Shown: one piece after another, positions 25,129 to 34,071 of the stretch
Numbering within the stretch: the first letter of the stretch is position 1
How the letters are laid out: every line of letters starts with the position of its first letter
Source of the DNA: UBA5158 sp963692955
GTDB taxonomy: Bacteria; Pseudomonadota; Gammaproteobacteria; DSM-16500
Assembly (NCBI GenBank): GCA_963692955.1
Contig: OY843587.1
Coordinates: 1,736,001-1,800,000 of the forward strand
DNA length: 64,000 nucleotides
Direction of reading: 5' to 3'
Position numbers and translations under genes: made by a program
The notes under the pieces: model-generated
What the model saw: the letters and a program-made list of their open reading frames with translations, nothing else
Told to the model about the DNA's origin: nothing
The model's database searches: none

Positions 25129-25157
25129 ATTTTATGCAGATTATCGTACTGAATCAA
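25129..25157 (-). promoter_or_regulatory. promoter of the cytidylyltransferase five-gene module
   Basis: On the minus strand, TTGATT (25157-25152), 17 bp spacer, TAAAAT (25134-25129), 28 nt before the ATG at 25101. It lies in a 90-nt gap that breaks the otherwise overlapping gene run, so the module can be transcribed on its own. Confidence 0.6.
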
Positions 25158-25191
25158 TAACTCATCTTATTATTTATCACTGGTAAAAAAA

Positions 25192-26292
25192 TTACACTGC
25201 GACGGCCGCCGCCGGCGTCCGGTACAATGCCGAAAGCGTTTCATCAGCGCGGCCTAAGCGCGCCGAATCGCCCGCGGTGTCTACGTCTACCCAGCCGTTT
25301 AGTTCATCACTTTTATAAATAGCGTGTAATAATTTTAAAGTGTTAACGCCATCGTCGAAGGTGATTAAAGGCGTTTTATCCAGCAGCAATGTGTCAACGA
25401 CGCTTTGCATTACATGATTGTGGCCAAACCCATACACGGTGGGAAAAGTTTCACTAAAATCTTGCGTGCGCGCGGGGTCAGGCGAAAAAGTTTGTAACAC
25501 GTTCGTGGCGATACCGGCGATGACGGCCAAGCCATTTTCACAGACACAAGACACCGACGCTTCAAAATCATCAGGGCGTGCGGAAGTCATGATTTCTATC
25601 ACGCCTAATGCACCGCTGTGAAATTCTAAAATCGCCACACCCGTGTCTTCAACTTCGATGTCAGCGCCAAGACTCCCTAATTTCGCGTGCACGCGCTTCA
25701 CCTCGCCGCAGATATAGCGCAGCAAATCAATATAATGTATGCCCTGGTTAGTGAGCGCGCCGCCGTCCATCGCCCAGGTCCCACGCCACGCGCTTAAATT
25801 ATAGTAACGCTGCGGTCGGCACCAACGTACGCGGACCGTACCGACGCGCAGCTTGCCTAACTCGCCGTTCGCCGCGATCGCGTGTTTTACTTTTTGTACG
25901 GCTTGGTTAAAACGGTTTTGGAATAACGGAAAAATTTTCACGTGATGTTGCGCGGCTAAGATCTTTAACGACGCCGCTTGAGCTAAAGTCAGCACAGGGG
26001 GTTTTTCGATGAGTAAATGTTTTTTATAACGCGAAATAATATCGACGCTATGTTCATAGTGCGCGCCGCTAGGCGTTAAAATCGTCACGACGTGAATCTC
26101 AGGATGACTCGCTAGCATTTCATGATAATTTTTGTAATGCGGCATGTGGGCGATTGCGGCGGCGGCGCCGGCGCGTTCTGCATCCCTATCGCAAACGGCG
26201 ACGAGGTTAGCATTAGTCGCTTGTTGAATCGCTTCTATGTGTCGGCTAGCGATGCGCCCGCAGCCGATGAGAGCAAAATTAATGACGGACAT
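25192..26292 (-). CDS. Gfo/Idh/MocA-family sugar oxidoreductase
   Basis: 366 residues. Rossmann motif ALIGCGRIASRH at the N-terminus, LIEKPP catalytic-type loop, and AWRGTWAMDGGALTNQGIHY in the C-terminal domain, a stretch shared with nucleotide-sugar 3-dehydrogenases such as WlbA. It may therefore oxidise C3 of a UDP-sugar, giving a substrate for the aminotransferase upstream, but the assignment within the family is open. It starts 5 nt after the HisC-like gene and is the last gene of the wecB-led operon before the 90-nt gap. Confidence 0.82.
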   Translation of the reverse strand: MSVINFALIGCGRIASRHIEAIQQATNANLVAVCDRDAERAGAAAAIAHMPHYKNYHEMLASHPEIHVVTILTPSGAHYEHSVDIISRYKKHLLIEKPPVLTLAQAASLKILAAQHHVKIFPLFQNRFNQAVQKVKHAIAANGELGKLRVGTVRVRWCRPQRYYNLSAWRGTWAMDGGALTNQGIHYIDLLRYICGEVKRVHAKLGSLGADIEVEDTGVAILEFHSGALGVIEIMTSARPDDFEASVSCVCENGLAVIAGIATNVLQTFSPDPARTQDFSETFPTVYGFGHNHVMQSVVDTLLLDKTPLITFDDGVNTLKLLHAIYKSDELNGWVDVDTAGDSARLGRADETLSALYRTPAAAVAV

Positions 26293-26297
26293 AAGTT

Positions 26298-27392
26298 TTA
26301 CTCCGGTTGAATCACATTTTTAATGACGCTGACTAAACCGCTAAAAATTTCTTCGGTGGTAGCGGAAAAGCGGCTGAAACCCGCAAGCGAGGGATGCGTA
26401 AAGTCTCGGCGGTAAAGCACTTTATCGCTTAGCGCTTGATGCACCGCGTGAGCATAGCAATCGAATGCCACATGCAAAAAATTTCCTTGCGTCGTCAACG
26501 TGCGCAAACCGAGCTGTTGCATTTCTTTTAAAAAATAAAGTTTGCCCGCGTTTAATCTTGCCACTGACTGATACATTTCATCGGCGTGATCTAACAAACG
26601 CTCGGCGATCGTAAAACTTAACGCCCCACCCTCGTACATGGGACGGATTTTATGCATGTCTTGAATTAACGCTTGGCAGGCGATGCCATAGCCTAAACGG
26701 ATACCGGCGCAGCCCCACGCTTTTGAAAAGGTCCGCGCGACGATTAAATTGGGAAATTCATTAATTAACGGCAACACCGTTGCAGAATAAAATGGATGAT
26801 ACGCTTCATCGATTAAAATCACCGCGCCATGTTGGCTTGCGGTTTGAATGATGGCGTGAAGTTCAGCCGGCGCGAACACGGTACCAGTGGGACTATTTGG
26901 GTTGGGTAGACAAACGAGTTTAGGATTTGAAGATTTAATCGCCGCAGTGACTATTTCAACTGTTAATATTGGGCCCTCTACAGATGGCTGATACGACAAT
27001 GGCAATGCTTTCGCGCCAAGCATTTGCGCATACAGTTCATACATCGCAAACGTCGGATCAGTGTAAATGACGGTATCGCCCGGCATGATAAACGTATCAT
27101 ACACGGAACGTATGATGCCGTCCGAACCCGCCGCGATGATTAATTCATTGATAGGAACAGCTAAAAAATCGCTTAATTTTTTATAAAGTTTATGACAGTC
27201 TGGATAGGCGAACACCGCCGCCGAAGGAATTTCATCGATCAACGTATGAATGAAAGCGCGGTAAGTGGGATCCATATTTTCATTTTTATCTAACCACAAA
27301 ATGGTTTCGCTGCGGTTTTCGCTTGTTTCACGCGACGGCCGCGCGATGTTTGGCGATAAAGAAGGACGGCGCTCGGGTATTTTTAAAGTCAT
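26298..27392 (-). CDS. HisC-like PLP-dependent aminotransferase (fold type I)
   Basis: 364 residues of the histidinol-phosphate aminotransferase group: PNPNSPTG for the cofactor pocket, LIDEAYHPF with the cofactor Asp, and ARTFSKAWGCAGIRLGY containing the Schiff-base Lys. No other histidine genes occur nearby. HisC-like enzymes in surface-polysaccharide or phosphonate clusters act on small phosphorylated substrates. This one is embedded in a glycan operon, between a methyltransferase and a Gfo/Idh oxidoreductase, so a role in a sugar or acyl substituent is more likely than histidine synthesis. Confidence 0.82.
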   Translation of the reverse strand: MTLKIPERRPSLSPNIARPSRETSENRSETILWLDKNENMDPTYRAFIHTLIDEIPSAAVFAYPDCHKLYKKLSDFLAVPINELIIAAGSDGIIRSVYDTFIMPGDTVIYTDPTFAMYELYAQMLGAKALPLSYQPSVEGPILTVEIVTAAIKSSNPKLVCLPNPNSPTGTVFAPAELHAIIQTASQHGAVILIDEAYHPFYSATVLPLINEFPNLIVARTFSKAWGCAGIRLGYGIACQALIQDMHKIRPMYEGGALSFTIAERLLDHADEMYQSVARLNAGKLYFLKEMQQLGLRTLTTQGNFLHVAFDCYAHAVHQALSDKVLYRRDFTHPSLAGFSRFSATTEEIFSGLVSVIKNVIQPE

Positions 27393-27395
27393 TAT

Positions 27396-28082
27396 TTATT
27401 TCTCGATACAATACACAGTGGTCATCACATTTTTTAATGGACTCACCGTTAACGCCGACAGTTTTTGCGTATAGCCATAGTGCGCGATACGCGCCGCGTC
27501 GGGGCAGATTTCATGTAGCGTTTGCAAGACTTCGGCGTTGTTAATAATGTTATAGGGCAGCGTTACGTTCGTAGAAGGCTGCGCGGGATTATCGAAATCC
27601 ATAATAAAATACGATTCATTTTTATTTTCGATGCTGCGATGATGGGTTTCGCGTAAATCTAAAATTAACGCGCGTTTGGTATGGCGCCATGCTTCGGCGA
27701 TGGTATTACGCCAAGCTTCATGTAAATGCAATATGCCTAAGCACAATACGATATCGAAACGCTCGCCTTGCAGTGGCGAATAATCGTCTTCCGTAATTTG
27801 GTAAAAGGTTTGGTGTGGATAGCGCTGTTTCGCGGCTGCGATCATATCGGGGTTAATATCCACACCGGTGTAATCGAACGCTTGTAAGTTTTCCGCTAAC
27901 ACATTCGCCATCCCGCCTTTAGCGCAACCTATATCTAAAAAAGACATGTTGTTAGCCATTTTTTGCTTTAGGAAAAACCATTCGGAAGGATAAATATGCG
28001 ACGTCGTCGAGCGTTCTTTTTCAAAAAAATTCAGTATGCTCTCATGGCCCCACGACATGGCGTTATAGTGGCTGCTAGACAT
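27396..28082 (-). CDS. class I SAM-dependent methyltransferase
   Basis: 228 residues. Motif I is FLDIGCAKGGMANVL, with the acidic residue of motif II in YTGVDINPD and FDIVLCLGILHLH as motif IV. These are soluble enzymes transferring methyl from S-adenosylmethionine. The context suggests methylation of a glycan precursor or of a product of the adjacent aminotransferase. It overlaps the upstream gene by 8 nt and ends 3 nt before the HisC-like gene, so it is translationally coupled. Confidence 0.82.
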   Translation of the reverse strand: MSSSHYNAMSWGHESILNFFEKERSTTSHIYPSEWFFLKQKMANNMSFLDIGCAKGGMANVLAENLQAFDYTGVDINPDMIAAAKQRYPHQTFYQITEDDYSPLQGERFDIVLCLGILHLHEAWRNTIAEAWRHTKRALILDLRETHHRSIENKNESYFIMDFDNPAQPSTNVTLPYNIINNAEVLQTLHEICPDAARIAHYGYTQKLSALTVSPLKNVMTTVYCIEK

Positions 28083-29298
28083 AAGCTAATTCCTTTGTTT
28101 GAGCGGTGATCGGATTTAATGAAATTTCTTCTAATACTATTTCCCAAGTGGTTTTATCGCGGGTATTTTTACTCATAACATATTTATATTTGTAATTGTC
28201 ATAATGGCGGGGCTGTACCGCGCAAGCGCTGAAATCAAAATGTTTTAGTTCTTCTGGATCGTCTATGCATAACGGTTTCAAATTCAGTGACGCGGCCATG
28301 TTAGTTAAAAAATTCGCGTAGCCTAACGCGTTATGCATTTCTTTAGTTTTAATCATCAAAATGGGTTTATCAAATAACGTCGCGAAACTAATCGCGGTCG
28401 TGCTATGAAATAATACCAGAGCGCTTTCTGCGACTAATTCTAACGTTTTACCGGACAGAACGGGACGCGTTCCAAAAATTGGGTTAGCAACATAATCCGC
28501 GCGCGGGCTAGCGGCGATGATAACTTTCATCTGTAATTCTTGTTCGATTAAATTAAAAAAATGATTTAGCGCCGGTATATAATGTTGCGCCGTGACCGGA
28601 CTAAAGCTGACTGATTTGCCGAAATCACCATGGGTCGCCAACATTTGATCGAGGAACACGCAAATGCGTTCGCCTGGAAATAATGGCGTCGGCGCGCTTC
28701 TGACGTAATGCAAATATCTATCGTAATCGAAGGAATGTATCGAAACGACTCGCGCTTCGTCGAGTTGAAATTTTTTCAAATAGCGCGTGCGGCTTTCGGA
28801 ATTGCCAATGAAAATTTTCGTGGGTAATTGATAGGCTTGCAGCCATTTCCATTGGTAATACACGATTAACTTACCTAACCGCCATTTTAAATAGGCGGAC
28901 AAACGTTGAAAATTAAAAATGTTTTTCAGCTTATTTAGAAAAGACTGCGCCGTTAACCGCGCGAAAATCGGCAGCGCGCCGACTTCGACGACGTAATATT
29001 CGACGTTATATTGTTTGAATAATCGGTAAATGCGCCTGCCCTGCCATTGGAACCCGTTCACGCCGTTAATATTATCGATATAAATAGCTTTGCCTTGCGA
29101 CTGAATTTCTTGTTCTAGCGCCGCGTAACTGGGAATTTTTTTGATGTAATCAGCGCTTAGGAATTTCGCGTTCGTGTCGCTGCGCGCGGATACCAACGGC
29201 GATAAATCGAAGACGCGCAAATCCACGCCATTTAACAATAACGCCTCGAAACCAAATTTAACGGCGTCAAACGCCGTTAAGGAATAGGGAAAAATCAT
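28075..29298 (-). CDS. putative glycosyltransferase, GT-B-like, next to legF
   Basis: 407 residues without a confident family match. The C-terminal half has a nucleotide-binding-like pattern: LVLFHSTTAISFATLFDKPILMI, similar to the S-T-x-S-x-x-E-A-x-x-x-G-x-P turn of capsule and teichoic-acid type transferases. The N-terminal half alternates strands and helices. No signal peptide or membrane segment. Its ATG overlaps the legF stop (TAATG), so it is co-translated with CMP-legionaminic acid synthetase. The simplest inference is that it transfers legionaminic acid or a neighbouring residue, but no catalytic residues can be named. Confidence 0.55.
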   Translation of the reverse strand: MIFPYSLTAFDAVKFGFEALLLNGVDLRVFDLSPLVSARSDTNAKFLSADYIKKIPSYAALEQEIQSQGKAIYIDNINGVNGFQWQGRRIYRLFKQYNVEYYVVEVGALPIFARLTAQSFLNKLKNIFNFQRLSAYLKWRLGKLIVYYQWKWLQAYQLPTKIFIGNSESRTRYLKKFQLDEARVVSIHSFDYDRYLHYVRSAPTPLFPGERICVFLDQMLATHGDFGKSVSFSPVTAQHYIPALNHFFNLIEQELQMKVIIAASPRADYVANPIFGTRPVLSGKTLELVAESALVLFHSTTAISFATLFDKPILMIKTKEMHNALGYANFLTNMAASLNLKPLCIDDPEELKHFDFSACAVQPRHYDNYKYKYVMSKNTRDKTTWEIVLEEISLNPITAQTKELAYV

Positions 29299-30047
29299 TA
29301 TAATCTTAATGTTGAACGCTCGCTGCTGTCAGGTTCAGTAAGTTCACTTAGGCGCGCTGGTATAATTTTCCGTTTTAAATAACTTTCGTATGCTTGCCAA
29401 TCTTCTTCTGTGTCTATATCCAACGATTTCTCGCGCGACATTTTGAAACCGATAGTCTCTGCGCATAAAAAAGTTTTGTGGGCCAAAAACCAATCGGTCT
29501 TCGCCACATAAACCGCGCCGTTCAATATCGTAATGACAGGCAAGTCTTGACTGCGTGACGGGGCTTTTTCCGCCATGACCGGTGCTAGCTTATTGTCATC
29601 TTTCATCTTAAACATCCAATAAGGGTTTTCACTGACTTCTTTGACGCTGACACAGACCGGCGCGTCTTGCTCTAAACAAAATCGAATGCAATTGTCGATG
29701 TCGGTAGCATCCCGCAACGGGCTGGTGACTTGCAACAGCACGAGATAATCATAGCCAGGCAAATTTTCCACGGCATGCAAAATGGGATCGACACCAGGGC
29801 TTGTGTCTTGCGCCAATTCGGCGGGACGCACAAACGGGACGTCGGCACCGGCTCTTTTCGCCGCGGAAATAATTTCGGCGTCTTCCGAGGATACGACGAT
29901 GCGGTCGATAAAACGTGAAAGCTGCGCCGATTCAATGGTGCGGTCTAGCAACGATTTACCCATAATTTCCCGTAAATTTTTTCTGGGCACGCGTTTCGAG
30001 CCGCCGCGGGCGGGAATGATAGCGATAATTTTTTTGCCGTTAAACAT
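29298..30047 (-). CDS. legF: CMP-legionaminic/CMP-sialic acid synthetase
   Basis: 249 residues of the NeuA/LegF cytidylyltransferase family. The CTP loop PARGGSKRVPRKNL (13-26) is intact; LLQVTSPLRDATDID and DIDTEEDW (metal-binding) are also typical. The reaction joins CTP and a nonulosonic acid to give the CMP-sugar. Legionaminic rather than sialic acid is inferred from the full legB-legC-legG-legI-ptmE set upstream. It overlaps the upstream ptmE-like stop by one base and the downstream gene by one base. Confidence 0.85.
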   Translation of the reverse strand: MFNGKKIIAIIPARGGSKRVPRKNLREIMGKSLLDRTIESAQLSRFIDRIVVSSEDAEIISAAKRAGADVPFVRPAELAQDTSPGVDPILHAVENLPGYDYLVLLQVTSPLRDATDIDNCIRFCLEQDAPVCVSVKEVSENPYWMFKMKDDNKLAPVMAEKAPSRSQDLPVITILNGAVYVAKTDWFLAHKTFLCAETIGFKMSREKSLDIDTEEDWQAYESYLKRKIIPARLSELTEPDSSERSTLRL

Positions 30048-31099
30048 TAAAACGCTCCTGCATAATCAGCGTGTGCGCGCTGTAAATCTTGATGCTGACC
30101 GATGTCCAGCCAATATTCTTTGATGGGGTAGGTCGCAACTTTAAATTCACACCCCAAACAAGTCGTGAGCAAATCCGGCATATCACAAAAAGTATCCGGC
30201 TCGACGAGTTTCAATACCGAAGGCGTTAAGATATAAATGCCCGCGTTCACAAAAAACTGGCGCACGGGTTTTTCGACGATTTTCGTCAAGTATTGTGTTT
30301 CCACATCGCGCTCCACGACGCCGTATAACATCACGTGCTCTTGTTCGCGTATGCACATGGTCGCTTCGGCGCGCATTTCCGCGTGGTAAGTCAGTAAACT
30401 TTGAAAATCTAATGTCGTCACAACGTCAGCATTAATCACAAAAAAAGATTCGTTAGGCATTTCCGGTAATAAACTTAACGCGCCCGCGGTGCCTAAGCGT
30501 TTTTTTTCTTCGAGATAAGAAATCGAGACGCCCCAGCGTTCGCCAGCGCCGAAATAGTCTTTGATCATTTCGGCTTTATAATTCACCGCGAAACAGAAGC
30601 GGTGAAAACCGTTTTTGATAAAATTTTCTAATAAAATTTCGAGTACCGCTTTGTCGCCGATTTTTAATAAGGGCTTGGGTGTGTCTAGCGTCAATGGATG
30701 CAGACGCTTACCCATGCCGCCCGCCATTACCACGACTAAGTTGTCACAGCGACCAGCGGCTAATAAACTGTCTAAGGTTTCAAAACCCACCAAGCAATGT
30801 TCATCATTCAAAATCGGTAAATGAAATAAAGACAAGGTTTGCAGTTGCGCTAACATTTTCTCGCGGCTTTCACCGACATACGCCACGGTTGGCTTGGTAT
30901 TCATAATTTTGTGAATCGGGTCGTCAAGACTGATCTTTCTTAAAATGCAGCGGCGAATATCACCGTCGGTGACGACGCCAAGTAATTTTCTGTTGTCATT
31001 GATAACCAGAGCGCCGCGCGAACCTTCTTTGTCAATCAGTTCGATGGTGGCTAAAATACTCGTAGCGGGGCTAATGCAAATCTTATTCCAATTCCGCAT
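30047..31099 (-). CDS. ptmE: PtmE-like sugar-1-phosphate nucleotidyltransferase with CBS pair
   Basis: 350 residues from the ATG at 31099, with GGGAGG 9 nt upstream. Residues about 1-115 are two CBS motifs (ALVINDNRKLLGVVTDGDIRR, then a second copy with HLPILNDEHCLVG). The rest is a nucleotidyltransferase with AGGMGKRLHPLT, TPKPLL, and NADVVTT. This domain order is that of Campylobacter PtmE, a glucosamine-1-phosphate guanylyltransferase that commits GDP-linked precursors to legionaminic acid. Its presence suggests that the nearby LegB acts on GDP-GlcNAc. The gene starts inside the end of the acyltransferase gene. Confidence 0.82.
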   Translation of the reverse strand: MRNWNKICISPATSILATIELIDKEGSRGALVINDNRKLLGVVTDGDIRRCILRKISLDDPIHKIMNTKPTVAYVGESREKMLAQLQTLSLFHLPILNDEHCLVGFETLDSLLAAGRCDNLVVVMAGGMGKRLHPLTLDTPKPLLKIGDKAVLEILLENFIKNGFHRFCFAVNYKAEMIKDYFGAGERWGVSISYLEEKKRLGTAGALSLLPEMPNESFFVINADVVTTLDFQSLLTYHAEMRAEATMCIREQEHVMLYGVVERDVETQYLTKIVEKPVRQFFVNAGIYILTPSVLKLVEPDTFCDMPDLLTTCLGCEFKVATYPIKEYWLDIGQHQDLQRAHADYAGAF

Positions 31100-31760
31100 C
31101 CCAACTTTCCTCCCTGAGCGTTGCAATTTCTTTAGCAGGCACACCCACGACTCTACTGCCCGCCTTGATAGAACGGATCACGACAGCGCCCGCCCCGATT
31201 AAACTTTTTTTACCGACCGAAACGCCCTGCACGATGACTGCGCGCGCGCCGATGTGTGATTCTTCTTCGATGCGCACCATGCCGGAAATGACGGCACCGG
31301 GCGCGACATGGATGTGATCGGCTAACCAGGATTCATGATCGACGGACGCGTTGGTATTGATAATCACATTGCTGCCGATCGCACTGCAGGCTTGCACGAC
31401 ACCGCCCGCCATGACTTGACAACCTTCGCCTAATTGCGCGTGGGGCGAGACAAACGCGTTGGGGTGTATGACGGTCAAGAATTCATAACCTTTCGCTTTG
31501 AAACGTAAGAAAAGATGCTTACGCACGCTAGGCAAATCGACTGAGCCGACGCCATTGACTAAGCGCACTGATGCCGGCGTGAAATGTTTAATTTCATCGT
31601 CATTGCCCAGCACGCGCACGCCTAAAATAGCTTGGCCTAAGCAGGCAGGATTAGGATCAAGAATACCGATAATATTAATACCAGGGAGCAACTGCAAAGT
31701 ATCTATCAATACTTTGGCGTGACCGCCAGCGCCCAACACTATTACGTCAATTTTCGTCAT
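31083..31760 (-). CDS. NeuD/PglD-like sugar acyltransferase, candidate LegH
   Basis: 225 residues. The N-terminal subdomain carries GAGGHAKV (nucleotide-sugar binding in the PglD/NeuD family). From about residue 100 a left-handed beta-helix of hexapeptide repeats follows (for example IGSNVIINTNASVDHE), with the His of the VDHE motif as general base. Family members N- or O-acetylate sugars. No separate LegH is present, and this gene sits inside the legionaminic set, so it probably acetylates the 4-amino sugar made by LegC. An O-acetylating NeuD role is the alternative. Confidence 0.82.
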   Translation of the reverse strand: MTKIDVIVLGAGGHAKVLIDTLQLLPGINIIGILDPNPACLGQAILGVRVLGNDDEIKHFTPASVRLVNGVGSVDLPSVRKHLFLRFKAKGYEFLTVIHPNAFVSPHAQLGEGCQVMAGGVVQACSAIGSNVIINTNASVDHESWLADHIHVAPGAVISGMVRIEEESHIGARAVIVQGVSVGKKSLIGAGAVVIRSIKAGSRVVGVPAKEIATLREESWDAELE

Positions 31761-31815
31761 GGTTGCCTTTATCTATATTTGCTATCTAAGTTTGCTGCCG
31801 ACGGAGTTAGTCCTC

Positions 31816-32892
31816 TCATTCGGTGATTAAATCATTTTGTTCAAACTGAGCGGGCGATTTTCTTCCTAGCCACTGCCAATAATGGATCGCGGGTATGCCG
31901 CTACCTGGACGCTTCAAGCCTAAATTCTCAGCGGTGAAGGTGTCGCCGGGCGCGATTTTTTTCAGCGCGACTAAACTTTTTCGTGCGATAGTGCGGTTTT
32001 CAAATTCCGTCGGTGCCGGAATTTTTTGACCGTGACCGAGGGCGGCTTCCACGTGACGAATGGAGCGCACCATGCTAAGTAATTCTTGCGGTTCTAATGA
32101 AGCTTGATGATCGGAGCCAGGTAAATTTTTATCGAGCGTAAAATGTTTTTCGATCACGGTCGCGCCGCGCGCCACGGCGGCGATAGAAACTTCAATGCCG
32201 GCAGTGTGGTCAGAATAGCCGACCGGTAAATTGAAAGCGAGGCGCATGGTATCCAGCGCTTTCAAATTCACGTCCGCGTAGGGCGCGGGATATTCCGTGG
32301 TGCAATGCAAGAGCGTCACGCTATTTTGCAACAGCGCTTGGCCTGAGGTGGAACGGTATGCATCGGTCAACTGCTGCGGCGTTGGATTGATCGGAGTTTT
32401 ATTTAAATAACCGAATGCTAACACGCCTAAAGCGATTTCGATGTCGCCTAAATTCGCCATGCCGGTGGAAAGAATCACCGGCTTACCCGTGCGGGCGGCC
32501 GCTAACAACAGCGGTGAATTGGTTATTTCACCAGAAGCAATTTTAATTAGCGGTATTTCACATTTTTCCGTTAGTAATTGCAAGCTTTCTAAATCAAACG
32601 GCGTCGATAAAAATTGTATTGGTTTTTTTTGCGCGTAGGCGATTAATTCTAAGTGGTGCTCTAAATTCAATTCTAACTTTTTTAACATCGTGAATTGTGA
32701 TTCAGTCGTCTCGGTTTGCTGTAATTGGTAATTCGCTTTCGGCGCGGCTTCTGTCACTAAATTTTCCGCGCGAAAAGTTTGGAACTTCACCGCATCCGCG
32801 CCACTATCAACGGCGACGTCGATCAAGGCTTTCGCCATGTCTAGTGAACCGTTATGGTTGACGCCAGCTTCGGCGATAATAAATGTTTTCAT
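31816..32892 (-). CDS. legI: legionaminic acid synthase (NeuB family)
   Basis: 358 residues. N-terminal NeuB TIM barrel (AEAGVNHNG, VKFQTF, KIASGEITN, LLHCTTEYP, GYSDHT, EKHFTLD) and a C-terminal SAF/antifreeze-like domain (about 295-358, with RKSLVALKKI and GSGI). It condenses phosphoenolpyruvate with a 6-deoxy-2,4-diacetamido-hexose to give the nine-carbon acid. The choice of legionaminic over sialic acid rests on neighbours. The start overlaps the legG stop by four bases. A 55-nt gap without clear signals separates it from the acyltransferase gene. Confidence 0.87.
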   Translation of the reverse strand: MKTFIIAEAGVNHNGSLDMAKALIDVAVDSGADAVKFQTFRAENLVTEAAPKANYQLQQTETTESQFTMLKKLELNLEHHLELIAYAQKKPIQFLSTPFDLESLQLLTEKCEIPLIKIASGEITNSPLLLAAARTGKPVILSTGMANLGDIEIALGVLAFGYLNKTPINPTPQQLTDAYRSTSGQALLQNSVTLLHCTTEYPAPYADVNLKALDTMRLAFNLPVGYSDHTAGIEVSIAAVARGATVIEKHFTLDKNLPGSDHQASLEPQELLSMVRSIRHVEAALGHGQKIPAPTEFENRTIARKSLVALKKIAPGDTFTAENLGLKRPGSGIPAIHYWQWLGRKSPAQFEQNDLITE

Positions 32893-34058
32893 ACGGGCTC
32901 CAGGTCATAAAATTGCTTCTGAATTAAATTGGGCAAGTCTGCGGATTTGATTGCCGCTTTGATTTTTGCCGCCGTGGTGTCTTGAGTATACTGAAATACA
33001 GGTGTTTGTAATTGCGTTTGAAATTCTTTTGACAGCGCGGTGGCAATCGCCTGCTTAATGCTGTCGCCGTAACCGTCACAATCGATAATGGTGGAGGCGC
33101 GCAAACGTTTATTTTGACGGGTGCCGATATTGACGGTGGGAGCTTTGAATAACGGTACTTCAATAATGCCGCTTGAAGAATTGCCGATGACCACGTCCAC
33201 GAATTGCAACAAGCTTAAATAATTCAAATGGCCTAAACTCGCGAACACACATGCGCGCTCTGGATGTAAACTGACATACTCTTCTAGTTTGCGGTTAATA
33301 AACCGGCCGGTTTCGTCCGCGTTAGCTTTGGTAAAAATAATCAGCGCGTCAGGATAGTGGTCTAAACTAATAAATAAATTTTCTAACACTTGGGTGGTTT
33401 CGGTTAAATCCAATGTCGCGGCATGATACGTGACTAAAAAGTTTTGCGCTTTCAATTCCCGTTTGATCACTTTTTCCAATGCTGGGCGGTCGAGTAACGT
33501 CAATTTGCGGATTTGCTCTAACCCGGGCGAACCAAAATTAAAAACGGTACGCGGATTTTCACCCATTTGAATCACTCTAGCCCGGTAAGTTTCCGCGGCG
33601 ACAAAATGTAAATGCGACATCTTAGTAATCGAGTGGCGGATCGCGTCATCGATCGCGCCTGCGGATAATTCGCCGCCGTGGAGGTGAGCGATTGGAATTT
33701 TTTGCACGAGCGCTGCTTGCGCGATAGCGAGCGTTTCAAAACGGTCGCCTAACACCACGATCATGTCCGGCAGCAATTGATGTAGCGTGTCAGTCATGCT
33801 GATGAGACATAATCCCATCGATTTCGCGGTACCACTGGCGGTGTCGCTGGACACTAACATTTCTACTTTCGCCGCGATGTTAAACCCGTCCGCTTCGATA
33901 AAACGGTAAGTGAGACCAAACTCCGGCGACAAGTGCATGCCGGTGACGATCACTTGTAATTCTAATTCGGGATCGTCTTGAATTTCACGCATCGTCCAAT
34001 ACAGCAAGCCATACTCTGCGCGGGAACCGGTGATGACAGCTATCTTACGTTTTTTCAT
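32889..34058 (-). CDS. legG: hydrolysing NDP-sugar 2-epimerase (NeuC/LegG family)
   Basis: 389 residues. Family signatures: VITGSRAEYGLL near the N-terminus, LGDRFETLA, HLHGGELSAGAIDDAIRHS, and GNSSSGIIEVP with NIGTRQNKR near the C-terminus. The hydrolysing form cleaves the nucleotide during epimerisation to give the free 2,4-diacetamido-tetradeoxy-mannose used by LegI. It is distinct from the non-hydrolysing WecB-type paralogue at the head of the operon. The length is normal, and it overlaps legI by four bases. Confidence 0.87.
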   Translation of the reverse strand: MKKRKIAVITGSRAEYGLLYWTMREIQDDPELELQVIVTGMHLSPEFGLTYRFIEADGFNIAAKVEMLVSSDTASGTAKSMGLCLISMTDTLHQLLPDMIVVLGDRFETLAIAQAALVQKIPIAHLHGGELSAGAIDDAIRHSITKMSHLHFVAAETYRARVIQMGENPRTVFNFGSPGLEQIRKLTLLDRPALEKVIKRELKAQNFLVTYHAATLDLTETTQVLENLFISLDHYPDALIIFTKANADETGRFINRKLEEYVSLHPERACVFASLGHLNYLSLLQFVDVVIGNSSSGIIEVPLFKAPTVNIGTRQNKRLRASTIIDCDGYGDSIKQAIATALSKEFQTQLQTPVFQYTQDTTAAKIKAAIKSADLPNLIQKQFYDLEPV

Positions 34059-34071
34059 GAGAAAACCTTTT

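Noticed and set aside
26298..27392. Histidine biosynthesis gene hisC
   Set aside because: No other his genes are nearby and the gene is inside a surface-sugar operon; only a HisC-like family call is supported.
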